Below, in pieces: positions 26,231-35,372 of a DNA stretch of 64,000 nt (position 1 is the stretch's first letter; each line of letters opens with the position of its first letter). The notes beneath the pieces are model-generated. The model was not told where the DNA came from and ran no database searches. It saw nothing but the letters and a program-made list of their open reading frames with translations. Source of the DNA: Oscillospiraceae bacterium. GTDB lineage: Bacteria; Bacillota; Clostridia; Oscillospirales; UBA644. Location of the stretch: positions 55,972-119,971 of the forward strand of contig SVMT01000003.1 of NCBI GenBank assembly GCA_015067305.1, given 5' to 3'. Both the position numbers and the translations under genes were made by a program.

Positions 26231-27109
26231 TTAAAGTGTTTTTACAAATTCTTTAAGATATGCTTTGAAATCTTCACCGATTTCTTTGTGTTTCAGAGCT
26301 CTTTCAACCTGAGCCTGCATAACACCGAGTTTATTACCCATATCATAACGTTTACCTATAAAGTCAACCGCGATCATGCCTTTTGTCTGAGAGAGTTCTT
26401 TCATTGCGTCAGTAAGATATATTTCACCGTTATGGAGTGGGGTGTGGTCTAATATTTCGTATATCTCTGCAGGAAGAACCATTCTGCCAAGCATAGAATA
26501 AAGAGACATGATCTCTTCAGGCTTCGGTTTTTCGATCATATCAGTAAGATCATAATGGTTATCAGCAATATGATCTACTTTCAAAGTGCAGTACATCTGA
26601 ATTTGTTCACGGGTAACAGCCTGAACACCTGCAACACCTTTTTCATATTTATCATAAGCATCAATAAGCTGTTTTGTAACAGGATAATCATCATTGATAA
26701 TTACATCATCACCGTAGCAAACGACAAAGGGATCATTGCCTGTAAATTCCCTTGCGCTGAAAAGGGCATGACCTGTACCGAGCATATGTTTCTGTCTTGC
26801 ATATACTATATCAGCAAGATTGGAGATTCTCTCAACTTCATCAAGTATTGCTTTTTTCTTTTCGCCTGCATCACGAAGTTTTTGTTCAAGTTCAAAAGAA
26901 ACATCAAAATGATCTTCAATCAGAGTTTTACCTCTGGAAATAATGATCATGATATGCTTGATTCCTGAATCAACAAGCTCTTCAACTATGTATTGAAGTG
27001 CAGGTTTATCAACGATTGGGAAAAGTTCCTTGGGAACAGCTTTTGTTGCAGGAAGCATTCTTGTTCCGAGACCCGCAGCAAGGATAACAGCTTTTTCTAC
27101 TTTACTCAT
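26231..27109 (-). CDS. galU: UTP--glucose-1-phosphate uridylyltransferase
   Basis: Makes UDP-glucose for glycans and glycolipids. 292 aa with the nucleotidyltransferase signature VILAAGLGTRMLPATKAVPKELFPIVDKPALQYIVEE, FVVCYGDDVIINDDYPV, the lysine of MIEKPKPEE and GEIYLTDAM. GGAG precedes the ATG by eight bases. Adjacent to an epimerase and upstream of the CotH gene. Confidence 0.97.
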   Translation of the reverse strand: MSKVEKAVILAAGLGTRMLPATKAVPKELFPIVDKPALQYIVEELVDSGIKHIMIIISRGKTLIEDHFDVSFELEQKLRDAGEKKKAILDEVERISNLADIVYARQKHMLGTGHALFSAREFTGNDPFVVCYGDDVIINDDYPVTKQLIDAYDKYEKGVAGVQAVTREQIQMYCTLKVDHIADNHYDLTDMIEKPKPEEIMSLYSMLGRMVLPAEIYEILDHTPLHNGEIYLTDAMKELSQTKGMIAVDFIGKRYDMGNKLGVMQAQVERALKHKEIGEDFKAYLKEFVKTL

Positions 27110-27140
27110 AATGATCGCTCCTTATATTTTAATAAATCTT

Positions 27141-27761
27141 TTATTCAAATTTTTCTCCGTTTGCCTTATAGAAGCAATGACGGATTATATTGAAATCATT
27201 GTCGTATTCTGAATATTCATCAAGAAAAGCTTTTGTCAAAAGAAGAGGGCTGAGATTCATATCTGTACCGCATGGGAGAGTAACTTTAAATGTATTACCT
27301 TCCTTTTCATACTTGATATGATCTTTAAGATTTACCTCAATAAAACCTTTTTTGGTCTTCTTTGAAATATTTATTTCATCTCTTTCAAGAAATTCGGTGA
27401 ATGACTTAATGCATGAATCCGGAAGCTCGATCGTATACAAAGCTGAAACGATCTCAGAGAAAGAATTATCAGCATTATATATCTTTTTAAACTCCAAGCC
27501 TCTTGGAGCCTCCTTGTTCATACGTTCACAAAGTTCATCAAAATCACATTCTTCAGTAAGTTTGATATCCAGAAATTCATTTTCACCTGTAATTCCGATT
27601 GGTAAAGCGGCACTGAACACCATATACGGATGAGGGTTAAAACCTTGTGTAAACCAAATGGGAACATCAGCTCTGGAAAACAGTCTTGACACGCAACGTG
27701 TCATATCAAGATGAGAAATATATGTCGCAAAGGAAGACTTTGAAAATACTATTCTGATCAT
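27141..27761 (-). CDS. DUF2344 / TIGR03936 radical SAM-associated protein
   Basis: 206 aa. The conserved opening SMIRIVFSKSSFATYISHLDMTRCVSRLFSRADVPIWFTQGFNPHPYMVFSAALPIGITGENEFLDI is diagnostic of TIGR03936. It is almost always encoded next to or fused to the TIGR03960 radical SAM protein, as here (overlap of 4 bases). The joint function is unknown. Its frequent neighbours are rng, rplU and rpmA, none of which appear here. Confidence 0.93.
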   Translation of the reverse strand: MIRIVFSKSSFATYISHLDMTRCVSRLFSRADVPIWFTQGFNPHPYMVFSAALPIGITGENEFLDIKLTEECDFDELCERMNKEAPRGLEFKKIYNADNSFSEIVSALYTIELPDSCIKSFTEFLERDEINISKKTKKGFIEVNLKDHIKYEKEGNTFKVTLPCGTDMNLSPLLLTKAFLDEYSEYDNDFNIIRHCFYKANGEKFE

Positions 27762-29521
27762 GGACAAAGATCCCCCTTACAATATTTATTTACACCGCAA
27801 CCCGCACATTTTTCAAGACAATTCGGTGTGGTAAGTCCCTTATAAGCTCTTTCGCGCTCACGCAAATGGAAAGATTTCGAAACTCCTACATTCACAAAAT
27901 CCCAAGGTAATGTCTCGTTGAGATCATAATCACGTTGTGAATACGTATCGAAGCCTATTCCATTTTCAGTCATGGCTTCACACCATGCATCGAAATTAAA
28001 ATGCTCACTCCATGCGTCAAGCTTACAGCCTTTCCTGTAGGCACTTTCAAGAACATGTGACAAACGTCTGTCGCCCCTCGCAAAAACACCCTCAAGAACG
28101 CTTGTAGTCCCGTCATGGTAATTCAGAGTTATCTTCCTGGATTTAATAAGACTTCTGAGATACTGTTGTTTTCTGTCTATCTCTTCAAGAGAAATTTGTC
28201 TCTCCCATTGGAATGGCGTATGAGGCTTCGGAACAAATGTAGCAAGAGATATAGTTACCTTGACACTGCCCTTTCTCGAAGGAGCATATTTGTAGTGGTA
28301 ATCTATAATCTTTTCCGCAGTTTCTGCAATTCCCGCAATATCCTCATCAGTTTCTGTCGGAAGACCGATCATGAAATAGAGTTTTACAGCACTTGCTCCG
28401 CCTTCAAAAGCAATTTTACAAGTATTCTCAATATCTTCATCGGTGACATTTTTATTTATTACATCACGAAGTCTCTGCGTTCCCGCCTCACATGCAAAAG
28501 TCAAGCCACTCTTTCGAACAGAAGTTACTTTTTCAAGCAGAGAATTTGTAAAGTTATCTACACGCAATGAAGGCAATGAAAGATTGATATGCTTAGGAAT
28601 ACAATAATCAAGAAGGTTGTCCGCAAGAGTTTCAAGTTTAGTATAGTCACTGGTAGATAATGACGTGAGAGAGATCTCATCGTATCCTGTGCTTTTACAA
28701 AGTTTTTTAGCATTTTCAATAAGGACCTCAGGAGATTTCTGTCTGTAGGGTCGATAGATCATACCTGCCTGACAAAAACGGCAACCTCGAATACATCCAC
28801 GCATGATCTCAAGCATGATCCTGTCATGAACAACATCAGCAAAAGGCACAACGAATTTATCGGGATAATAAAGCTCGTCCAGATTTTCAAACATGATCTT
28901 TTCGACTTCTCTGCCGTGGTCGATTTCGGGAATATAAATACCTTTGAGACTGCGGGCTTTTTCCAAAAATTCAGCTCTGTTTCTTCCGCATTCTTTGTAG
29001 AGATGCATAAGGTCAGGAAGGATCTCTTCACCTTCACCCATGATGATAAGATCAAAGAAATCTGCTATAGGTTCAGGGTTACAGCAACAGGGACCGCCTG
29101 CCATCAAAATAGGATCGCCTTGTTTACGGTCTTTGGATCTGAAAGGAATCTTTGCAAGATCCAACATTGCGAGAATATTTGTATAACAGAGTTCATACTG
29201 TAAAGTAAATCCGATAAAATCAAAATCATTAAGAGGAGATTTGCTTTCCAATGCAAACAACGGCATATCATGTTTACGCAAAAGTTCTTCCATGTCGGTG
29301 TTAGGCATAAAACATCTTTCACACCAGACATCAGATTCTTCATTAAGACGATGGTAAAGTATTTTTATACCCAAATGAGACATTCCGATATCATAGAGAT
29401 CGGGAAAACAAAATGCATATCTTACAAGATCATCCGTTATGGGTTTAACAACGCTGTTTAATTCATTTCCCGCATACCAGGACGGTTTTTGAACGGTTCT
29501 TAACAAAGTGTCTATAGTCAT
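27758..29521 (-). CDS. B12-binding radical SAM protein (TIGR03960)
   Basis: 587 aa. An N-terminal cobalamin-binding-like domain (about 20-200; GGPCCCNPEPIADFFDLIIMGEGEE) and a radical SAM barrel with MRGCIRGCRFCQAG, where the three Cys bind the 4Fe-4S cluster. A Cys-rich C-terminus (CLEKCAGCGVNKYCKGDLCP) could hold another cluster. The substrate is unknown; the neighbour DUF2344 protein is its constant partner. Confidence 0.94.
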   Translation of the reverse strand: MTIDTLLRTVQKPSWYAGNELNSVVKPITDDLVRYAFCFPDLYDIGMSHLGIKILYHRLNEESDVWCERCFMPNTDMEELLRKHDMPLFALESKSPLNDFDFIGFTLQYELCYTNILAMLDLAKIPFRSKDRKQGDPILMAGGPCCCNPEPIADFFDLIIMGEGEEILPDLMHLYKECGRNRAEFLEKARSLKGIYIPEIDHGREVEKIMFENLDELYYPDKFVVPFADVVHDRIMLEIMRGCIRGCRFCQAGMIYRPYRQKSPEVLIENAKKLCKSTGYDEISLTSLSTSDYTKLETLADNLLDYCIPKHINLSLPSLRVDNFTNSLLEKVTSVRKSGLTFACEAGTQRLRDVINKNVTDEDIENTCKIAFEGGASAVKLYFMIGLPTETDEDIAGIAETAEKIIDYHYKYAPSRKGSVKVTISLATFVPKPHTPFQWERQISLEEIDRKQQYLRSLIKSRKITLNYHDGTTSVLEGVFARGDRRLSHVLESAYRKGCKLDAWSEHFNFDAWCEAMTENGIGFDTYSQRDYDLNETLPWDFVNVGVSKSFHLRERERAYKGLTTPNCLEKCAGCGVNKYCKGDLCP

Positions 29522-29554
29522 TTATATACTCCATATTAAACTGTATTCTATATA

Positions 29555-29583
29555 ATTTTAATACATACTGAGCAAAAATTCAA
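29555..29583 (-). promoter_or_regulatory. Promoter of the radical SAM-DUF2344(-galU) unit
   Basis: Minus strand TTGAAT, 17-bp spacer, TAAAAT, start near 29548; GGAG lies just ahead of the radical SAM ATG. Confidence 0.6.
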
Positions 29584-29614
29584 GTAGGTTTACAAATTTG
29601 TCAAAACTAAAAGA

Positions 29615-30214
29615 TCAAAAACTGTCCAAAGAAGTGAAAATGTACAAAAAAAGATACATACCGATCAGTAAAACAGAAACATTGTATCCAGTTGTATAAT
29701 AAATATAAAAACCCAAAACAATAATAACTGCAGTTAAAATACAACTTATCGTTTTAATAACTACAGAACAAGTCCTTAATTTAAATTTTAATAACAATAC
29801 AAAATATAATATACGACCGCCGTCAAGAGGGATAACCGGGAGCATATTTAAAACAAAAAAAGCAAAATTACAATATATGAAATAGTCTGCACCTTTTATA
29901 AAAGATTCTGACATTAGGATAAATATTGCAGACAAAACAAGATTCATAAGAGGTCCGCAGAAAGCACAGAGTATCTCATCTTTACAAGTTAATCTGTCCG
30001 TTTTCCCTACAGACGCTGAAATACCGAAAGGTAATATTTCAAGAGATAAAACAGAAGCCCCGCAAGACAAATACGCCGCTATATGAGCAGCCTCATGCAA
30101 TGATGCACAAACAAAAGAACACAACATGAATTGAGCTTGACCGAAATACAATAAAAATAGCCAAACTATATAAGTTAAAGGATTTATCTTAACACTGATA
30201 TCAGATTTTAACAA
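29615..30214 (-). CDS. spoIVFB: Site-2 protease SpoIVFB-like (M50)
   Basis: 199 aa, about five membrane segments. The zinc motif is LHEAAHIAAY (HExxH) in the first half; FGISASVGK and FCGPLMNLVLSA are family typical, and NMLPVIPLDGGRIL supplies the third ligand (Asp). SpoIVFB cleaves pro-SigK in the mother cell. Directly downstream of a SpoIVFA-like gene, which supports the assignment. The start is uncertain: a TTG at 30214 opens the frame and no ATG lies ahead of the first membrane segment. Confidence 0.88.
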   Translation of the reverse strand: MLKSDISVKINPLTYIVWLFLLYFGQAQFMLCSFVCASLHEAAHIAAYLSCGASVLSLEILPFGISASVGKTDRLTCKDEILCAFCGPLMNLVLSAIFILMSESFIKGADYFIYCNFAFFVLNMLPVIPLDGGRILYFVLLLKFKLRTCSVVIKTISCILTAVIIVLGFYIYYTTGYNVSVLLIGMYLFLYIFTSLDSF

Positions 30215-30223
30215 TCAGAATCA

Positions 30224-30847
30224 CTACCCCGGAGATTTTTCCCAAGTTTCAAAGTCTAAATAAACATTTGGATCAACGGGGGTGTTTTTATAATAAAACC
30301 CAAAATGCAAATGAGGTCCCGTAACGATACCGCTTTCACCTGAAAGTCCTATCACTTGACCTACAGATACTTCTTCACCTTTTTTCACTTTTATACTTGA
30401 AAGATGCCCATAATAACTTACAAAACCGTTATCGTGGCTGATCTTTATGTAGTTACCACCAATATCATCATATTCAGCATCTATAACTATACCGTTGGCT
30501 ATTGCGTAAACCTCCGAATTCTTCTTAACGGAAATATCTATTCCGTTATGCACCTCTATTTTTCCAGAGTCATTCAAAGGATCTTTTCTATATCCAAAAT
30601 CTGATGTGATATTTCCCGATTCAAGCGGTAAAATACAATCCATAAAAGTCGGAATCTCCAACAAAACAGGCTCGCAGATATCATTAAAATATACATTTTC
30701 TGCCATCAATGAAAACTCTGTCAAGCGATCAGAATCCTGCAAAAGCATTTTCTGTTTTTCTTCATTTGAAAACCTCCATAATGAAGTAAGAAACAACGAT
30801 GCTGTAAACAGATATATCAAAATTGCATTCTTTCTTTTTATTCTCAT
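30224..30847 (-). CDS. spoIVFA: SpoIVFA-like M23 metallopeptidase domain protein
   Basis: 207 aa. N-terminal TM (AILIYLFTASLFLTSLW) and a LytM/M23 domain at about 95-200. It keeps the zinc-ligand pattern HNGIDIS, YYGHLSS and GPHLHFGFY, whereas SpoIVFA in B. subtilis is regarded as a non-peptidase regulator of SpoIVFB. In sporulation this protein holds SpoIVFB inactive until forespore signals arrive. GGAGG five bases before the ATG. Whether it retains peptidase activity cannot be told. Confidence 0.87.
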   Translation of the reverse strand: MRIKRKNAILIYLFTASLFLTSLWRFSNEEKQKMLLQDSDRLTEFSLMAENVYFNDICEPVLLEIPTFMDCILPLESGNITSDFGYRKDPLNDSGKIEVHNGIDISVKKNSEVYAIANGIVIDAEYDDIGGNYIKISHDNGFVSYYGHLSSIKVKKGEEVSVGQVIGLSGESGIVTGPHLHFGFYYKNTPVDPNVYLDFETWEKSPG

Positions 30848-30983
30848 TTTAACCTCCGTCTAATTACTAATGTTTTCTGTTTATATACGGTTAATAATAT
30901 TCAAATGATAGAATAAATATGACGTTTTACTTTATTTTGTACATTAAAGTTATGAATAAAAAATGATATTACATACTTCAACC

Positions 30984-31012
30984 TTGACATTAAAAAGATT
31001 TTATCGTATAAT
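30984..31012 (+). promoter_or_regulatory. SigA promoter of the rodA-type gene
   Basis: Near-consensus TTGACA, 17-bp spacer, TATAAT; start near 31019, leaving about 44 bases of leader. The divergent spoIVFA start is 137 bases away; I see nothing else in this gap. Confidence 0.85.
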
Positions 31013-31062
31013 ATATGTGTATACTTATATATATTGACTTTGATTGGAATACTCTAAATATA

Positions 31063-32208
31063 ATGAAAAAACAAGCTTCTTTTATACTTGAAGATATTGC
31101 TGATTTTTTTATAAAATTAGATAAAAAACTTATTTTCGCAACGCTCCTGCTGTCTTCTTTTGGCGTAGTAGCAATATCTTCAGCTACAAGCGGTGAAAGA
31201 TATGTGCCATTGCAAATATTTGGTATTGCGGTGGGCTTTGTTTTGATGCTTATAATTGCAAGGATCGACTACGAGGTTATGTGTGACCTTTATATACCGT
31301 TAATACTTGTCTGCTCTGCCCTGCTGTTGTTTACGGCTTTTGTTGCTGATAATATAGGCGGTAACCGAAATTGGCTCAATTTAGGTTTTATAAATATTCA
31401 GACATCAGAATTCACAAAAATGGCGTTTATCATTACGATTGCGGCTCACATCAATAAACTGGGAGATAAACTTAACAGACCAACATCATTATTATTACTC
31501 GGTGCCCATTTTTTGATGTATTTCATTCCTATCGTTTTGCAAGGCGACATCGGGTCTTCACTCATTTATATTTTCACCTTTATCGTAATGGTCTATATTG
31601 CAGGTCTCAAATACCGTTATTTTATATTTGGTATTGCAGCTGTTTTTGCTGCTGCTCCAATTATTTGGAGTGTTTTAAGAACTGACCAAAAGAAACGTTT
31701 AATATACGGTTTCCAGCCAGAACTCGACCCTTTAGGATACGGTTATCAACCTATTATTTCTAAAATCGCACTTGGTTCAGGACAGATGAAAGGTCTTGGA
31801 TATTTAAATGGCATTCAGACACAAAACGAACTTTTACCTGCAATGCATACAGACTTCATATATGCAGTAATTGGGGAAGAATTCGGTTTTATCGGATGTG
31901 TACTCACTTTAACACTCATTTTACTTGTAGTTTTTTTGATACTTTTCAATATACGAAAAGTCGATACATTGCACGGTAGACTCATATGTGTCGGTGTCGC
32001 GTGTATAATAATGTTTCAGACCATCATAAATCTGGGAATGGTTCTCGGGTTATCACCTGTTATTGGAGTAACACTTCCATTTGTAAGCTATGGCGGCTCT
32101 TCAGTTATGAGTCTGTTTATGGCTATCGGTCTGGTTTTAAGTGTCAGATATAAGTCACGCCAAACAAGAACTCTTTCATTCAACAGAAAAACAAAACATT
32201 ACAGATAA
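31063..32208 (+). CDS. rodA: FtsW/RodA/SpoVE family peptidoglycan glycosyltransferase
   Basis: SEDS membrane enzyme that polymerises lipid II with a class B PBP. 381 aa from the ATG at 31063 with about ten membrane segments. Family motifs: GNRNWLNLGFINIQTSEFTKMAFI, VLQGDIGSSLIY, QPELDPLGYGYQPIISKIALGSGQMKGLGYL, and LPAMHTDFIYAVIGEEFGF, with VTLPFVSYGGSSVMSLF at the end. The sequence is closest in feel to RodA. Adjacent to spoIVFAB, which in other Firmicutes lies with mre/min and rodA shape genes. The track's 16-residue upstream extension overlaps the transcription start and is unlikely. Confidence 0.92.
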   Translation: MKKQASFILEDIADFFIKLDKKLIFATLLLSSFGVVAISSATSGERYVPLQIFGIAVGFVLMLIIARIDYEVMCDLYIPLILVCSALLLFTAFVADNIGGNRNWLNLGFINIQTSEFTKMAFIITIAAHINKLGDKLNRPTSLLLLGAHFLMYFIPIVLQGDIGSSLIYIFTFIVMVYIAGLKYRYFIFGIAAVFAAAPIIWSVLRTDQKKRLIYGFQPELDPLGYGYQPIISKIALGSGQMKGLGYLNGIQTQNELLPAMHTDFIYAVIGEEFGFIGCVLTLTLILLVVFLILFNIRKVDTLHGRLICVGVACIIMFQTIINLGMVLGLSPVIGVTLPFVSYGGSSVMSLFMAIGLVLSVRYKSRQTRTLSFNRKTKHYR

Positions 32209-32249
32209 CATATATACCCTATCGGCTAAACTAATAGGAGGTAATTATA

Positions 32250-34202
32250 ATGAAAAATCTTCCATTTCGCGAAGTACATCTCGACTTCCATACATCGGAA
32301 TTGATCAAAGATATCGGTTCAGATTTCTCAAAAGAGAATTTCAAAGCAGCATTGATCAGAGGACATGTAAATTCCATAACAGTTTTTGCAAAATGCCATC
32401 ATGGTATGTTCTATTATCCGTCAATAAAATTCGCTACTCATCCGTATCTAAAAAGAAATCTTCTTAAGGAAATGATTGAAGCATGTCATGAAATCGGGGT
32501 AAGAGTCCCTGTATATATTAGTGCAGGTCTTGACGAACATAATGCAAGAAATCATCCCGAATGGTTAATTTCAGAAAAACACGGCGGTCAGAGCTTTTTG
32601 GATGCACATTATCATGTTATGTGCTTTAATACAGAATATCTGGACATGCTCGAAGAGCAAACAAAGGAAGTAGTTCGTACTTTTGATGCGGATGCAATAT
32701 TCTTTGACATCTGCGGCGAAAGAAGATGTTATTGTGCTAAATGCATAGCCGATATGCTTGAAAAGGGTTTAGATCCTCAAAATGACAATGACTGCGACGA
32801 AATGGCTCGTGAAGTCTACGCAAATTACTGCAATCGAATGGAAAAAGCTGTTCATTCGATTAAACCTGGTATTCCAATATTTCACAACAGCGGTCACATA
32901 ACCAGAGGCAGACGAGATCTTGCTGATTTTGATACACATCTTGAGCTTGAATCTCTCCCAACAGGTGGTTGGGGATACGATCACTTTCCCCTTTCTGCCA
33001 GATATGTACAACAGCTCGGAAAAGAGTATCTTGGCATGACAGGAAAATTCCACACAACATGGGGCGAATTCGGCGGATATAAACATCCAAACGCTTTAAT
33101 ATACGAAACTGCTCTCAGTATCGCAATGGGTGCAAAATGTTCAATAGGAGATCAACTTCACCCTAACGGTATGATGGATTATGCAACATATAATCTTATC
33201 GGAGAAGCATTCAGCCGTGTTGAAGAACGTGAAGAATGGTGCGATAACGTAACCAATATTGCAGATGTCGGTATTGTTTCTCAGGAAGCCATAACGGGAA
33301 AAAGAGATCAAAAAGGTGATACAGGAGCAAACAGAATAATGCTTGAAGGTAAATTCACCTATGACATTCTTGATCTCGAAAGCGATTTCACAAAATACAA
33401 GCTTCTTATTTTGCCTGACAATGTAAGAATAAGCCCTGAACTAAAGAAAAAATTAGACTATTTAATAAAATACGGAGGAAAACTCCTCTGTACGGGTGAA
33501 TCAGGATTGGATGATGAAAACAAATTCATATACGACATTGGAGCCGAATATATAAACGAAAGCCAATTTTCACCTGAATACGTTAAACCACTGTTTAACA
33601 TAGAAGCATTAGAAAATGCTTATTATGTTGTATATGCAAAAGGCATCAATATTCGTGCTACAGGTACTGTTTTGGCAGAAAAAGCCGAACCGTATTTTAA
33701 CAGGACATACTACTCTTTCAGCTCACATCAGCATGCACCTTACAACAAAAATAACGATCATTACCCCGCAATAACCGAAGGAGCAAACGGTATTTATATT
33801 TCATGGCCATTATTTACCGAATATGCAACTATAGGTTCTATCACAACTCAAAAGGTCCTTATATCGCTTATCAATAGATTGTTGGGTTATGACAAAACCA
33901 TATCAATAGATCTTCCGACCCAAGGTATAACGACCTTAATGCATCAGGAGAATAAGCACAGATATGTAAACCATATTCTTTACGCAACACCCGTAAGACG
34001 CGGTGAAAGAATTGAAATAATTGAAGATATCCCATCCCTTTACGGTATAAACGTAAAGATCAGAATGCCCCAGAGCGAAAAAGTAAAGAGTGTGTACATC
34101 GTTCCCGACAAAGCAGAAATTCCATTCACTCAGGAAGGATGCGAAGTATCATACAGAATTCCCCGACACTGGTGTCACACAATGGTAGTAATTGAATACT
34201 AA
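32250..34202 (+). CDS. Glycoside hydrolase-like protein with beta-galactosidase trimerisation-type domain
   Basis: 650 aa, no signal peptide, so cytoplasmic. The N-terminal part resembles a TIM-barrel glycosidase of the hypothetical GHL6/alpha-fucosidase-like type: VHLDFHTSELIKDIG, DADAIFFDICGERRCYC, and FHTTWGEFGGYKHPNALIYE. The middle (DVGIVSQEA...YKLLILPDNVRISPELKKKLDYLIKYGGKLLCTGESG) looks like a GH42 trimerisation or Rossmann-like domain. Acid residues suitable for catalysis are present but I cannot assign them. It starts an operon with an Ldh-family dehydrogenase and malic enzyme; strong AGGAGG upstream. Confidence 0.7.
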   Translation: MKNLPFREVHLDFHTSELIKDIGSDFSKENFKAALIRGHVNSITVFAKCHHGMFYYPSIKFATHPYLKRNLLKEMIEACHEIGVRVPVYISAGLDEHNARNHPEWLISEKHGGQSFLDAHYHVMCFNTEYLDMLEEQTKEVVRTFDADAIFFDICGERRCYCAKCIADMLEKGLDPQNDNDCDEMAREVYANYCNRMEKAVHSIKPGIPIFHNSGHITRGRRDLADFDTHLELESLPTGGWGYDHFPLSARYVQQLGKEYLGMTGKFHTTWGEFGGYKHPNALIYETALSIAMGAKCSIGDQLHPNGMMDYATYNLIGEAFSRVEEREEWCDNVTNIADVGIVSQEAITGKRDQKGDTGANRIMLEGKFTYDILDLESDFTKYKLLILPDNVRISPELKKKLDYLIKYGGKLLCTGESGLDDENKFIYDIGAEYINESQFSPEYVKPLFNIEALENAYYVVYAKGINIRATGTVLAEKAEPYFNRTYYSFSSHQHAPYNKNNDHYPAITEGANGIYISWPLFTEYATIGSITTQKVLISLINRLLGYDKTISIDLPTQGITTLMHQENKHRYVNHILYATPVRRGERIEIIEDIPSLYGINVKIRMPQSEKVKSVYIVPDKAEIPFTQEGCEVSYRIPRHWCHTMVVIEY

Positions 34203-34244
34203 AAAGTATTTTAATAAATATATAATTTTAGGAGGACAAAGAAA

Positions 34245-35354
34245 ATGTCTAAAACAAATATCGTTGATTGGAAAACAATCACAAATTTCGTAATCGATTC
34301 TTTTGTAGGTTACGGCGTTCCCCGTGAAGACGCTGAAATTTGCGCTGATGTACTTCTCGAATCAGACAAACGCGGTATTGAATCCCATGGTTGCAACAGA
34401 TTTAAGCCCGTTTACCTTGACAGAATCAAGGCAGGCATCCAGAATCCTGTCACAAACTTTGAGATCATCAAAGAAACTGAAACAACAGCAGTTGTTGACG
34501 GTCATGACGGTATGGGTCAGGTAATTGGTCATAAAGCAATGAGTATGGCAATAGAAAAGGCTAAAAAATACGGTATGGGTATGGTCGTTGTACGTAACTC
34601 CTGCCACTACGGTATTGCAGGTTATTACACTTCAATGGCAACAAAAGCCGGTTGCATCGGTCTTACAGGTACAAATGCACGTCCTACTGTTGCTCCTACT
34701 TTTGGCGTACAGGGTGCATTCGGTACAAACCCATTGACATTGGGCGTTCCTACAGACGAAGCTTTTGATTTCAACTTTGACGCAGCATCCTCCACATATC
34801 AGAACGGAAAACTTGAATACTATGCACGTATCGGTAAGGACGCTCCCAAAGGCGCACTTGTAAACCTTGAAGGTGAAGCTTATGAAGGTACTTCTGAAGA
34901 TGCACTTAAGACTATGGCTCGCGGTGAAGCAGCACTCTGCACGCTTGGCGGCCCCGGCGAAGAAGGCTGCGGTTACAAGGGCTACGGTTTTGCAATGTTC
35001 GTTGAGCTCCTTTCTGCAGCGCTCCAGGACGGTCACTACGGTCAGTATCTGACAGGTAAAGACGAAAACGGTAACAAACGCCCCTTCGGTCTTGGACACT
35101 TCTTTATTGCTATTGATACAGAACACTTCCTTGGTGAAGAAGCTTGCCGTAAGAACGCAGGTGACATCATTCGTGAAGTTCGCTCTGTCAAGAAAGCTCC
35201 CGGAGCTGAAAGAATCTACTCCGCAGGCGAAAAAGAATACGAGATCCGTCTTGCTCGTCATGCAGGCGTTCCCATTAACGAATCTGTTCAGAAAGAATTC
35301 ATAGCTGTCAGAGACGAACTTGGCCTGGACTACAAGTTCCCCTTCGAAGACTAA
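34245..35354 (+). CDS. Ldh-family NAD(P)-dependent 2-hydroxyacid dehydrogenase
   Basis: 369 aa of the type-2 malate/L-lactate dehydrogenase (YlbC/ComC/AllD) family. Catalytic His region VVRNSCHYGIAGYYTSMA, then GLTGTNARPTVAPTFGVQGAFGTNPLTLGVPT, and GYGFAMFVELLSAALQDG near the end. Family substrates include malate, sulfolactate and ureidoglycolate. The next gene is a malic enzyme, so malate is the best guess. Codon choice (GGT, CGT, CTC, CCC) is strongly biased, suggesting high expression. Strong AGGAGG site. Confidence 0.9.
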   Translation: MSKTNIVDWKTITNFVIDSFVGYGVPREDAEICADVLLESDKRGIESHGCNRFKPVYLDRIKAGIQNPVTNFEIIKETETTAVVDGHDGMGQVIGHKAMSMAIEKAKKYGMGMVVVRNSCHYGIAGYYTSMATKAGCIGLTGTNARPTVAPTFGVQGAFGTNPLTLGVPTDEAFDFNFDAASSTYQNGKLEYYARIGKDAPKGALVNLEGEAYEGTSEDALKTMARGEAALCTLGGPGEEGCGYKGYGFAMFVELLSAALQDGHYGQYLTGKDENGNKRPFGLGHFFIAIDTEHFLGEEACRKNAGDIIREVRSVKKAPGAERIYSAGEKEYEIRLARHAGVPINESVQKEFIAVRDELGLDYKFPFED

Positions 35355-35372
35355 TTAAAGGAGATCATAATA

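Noticed and set aside
34632-35261. Minus-strand 209-aa ORF
   Set aside because: Shadow of the Ldh-family gene produced by its strongly biased codons.
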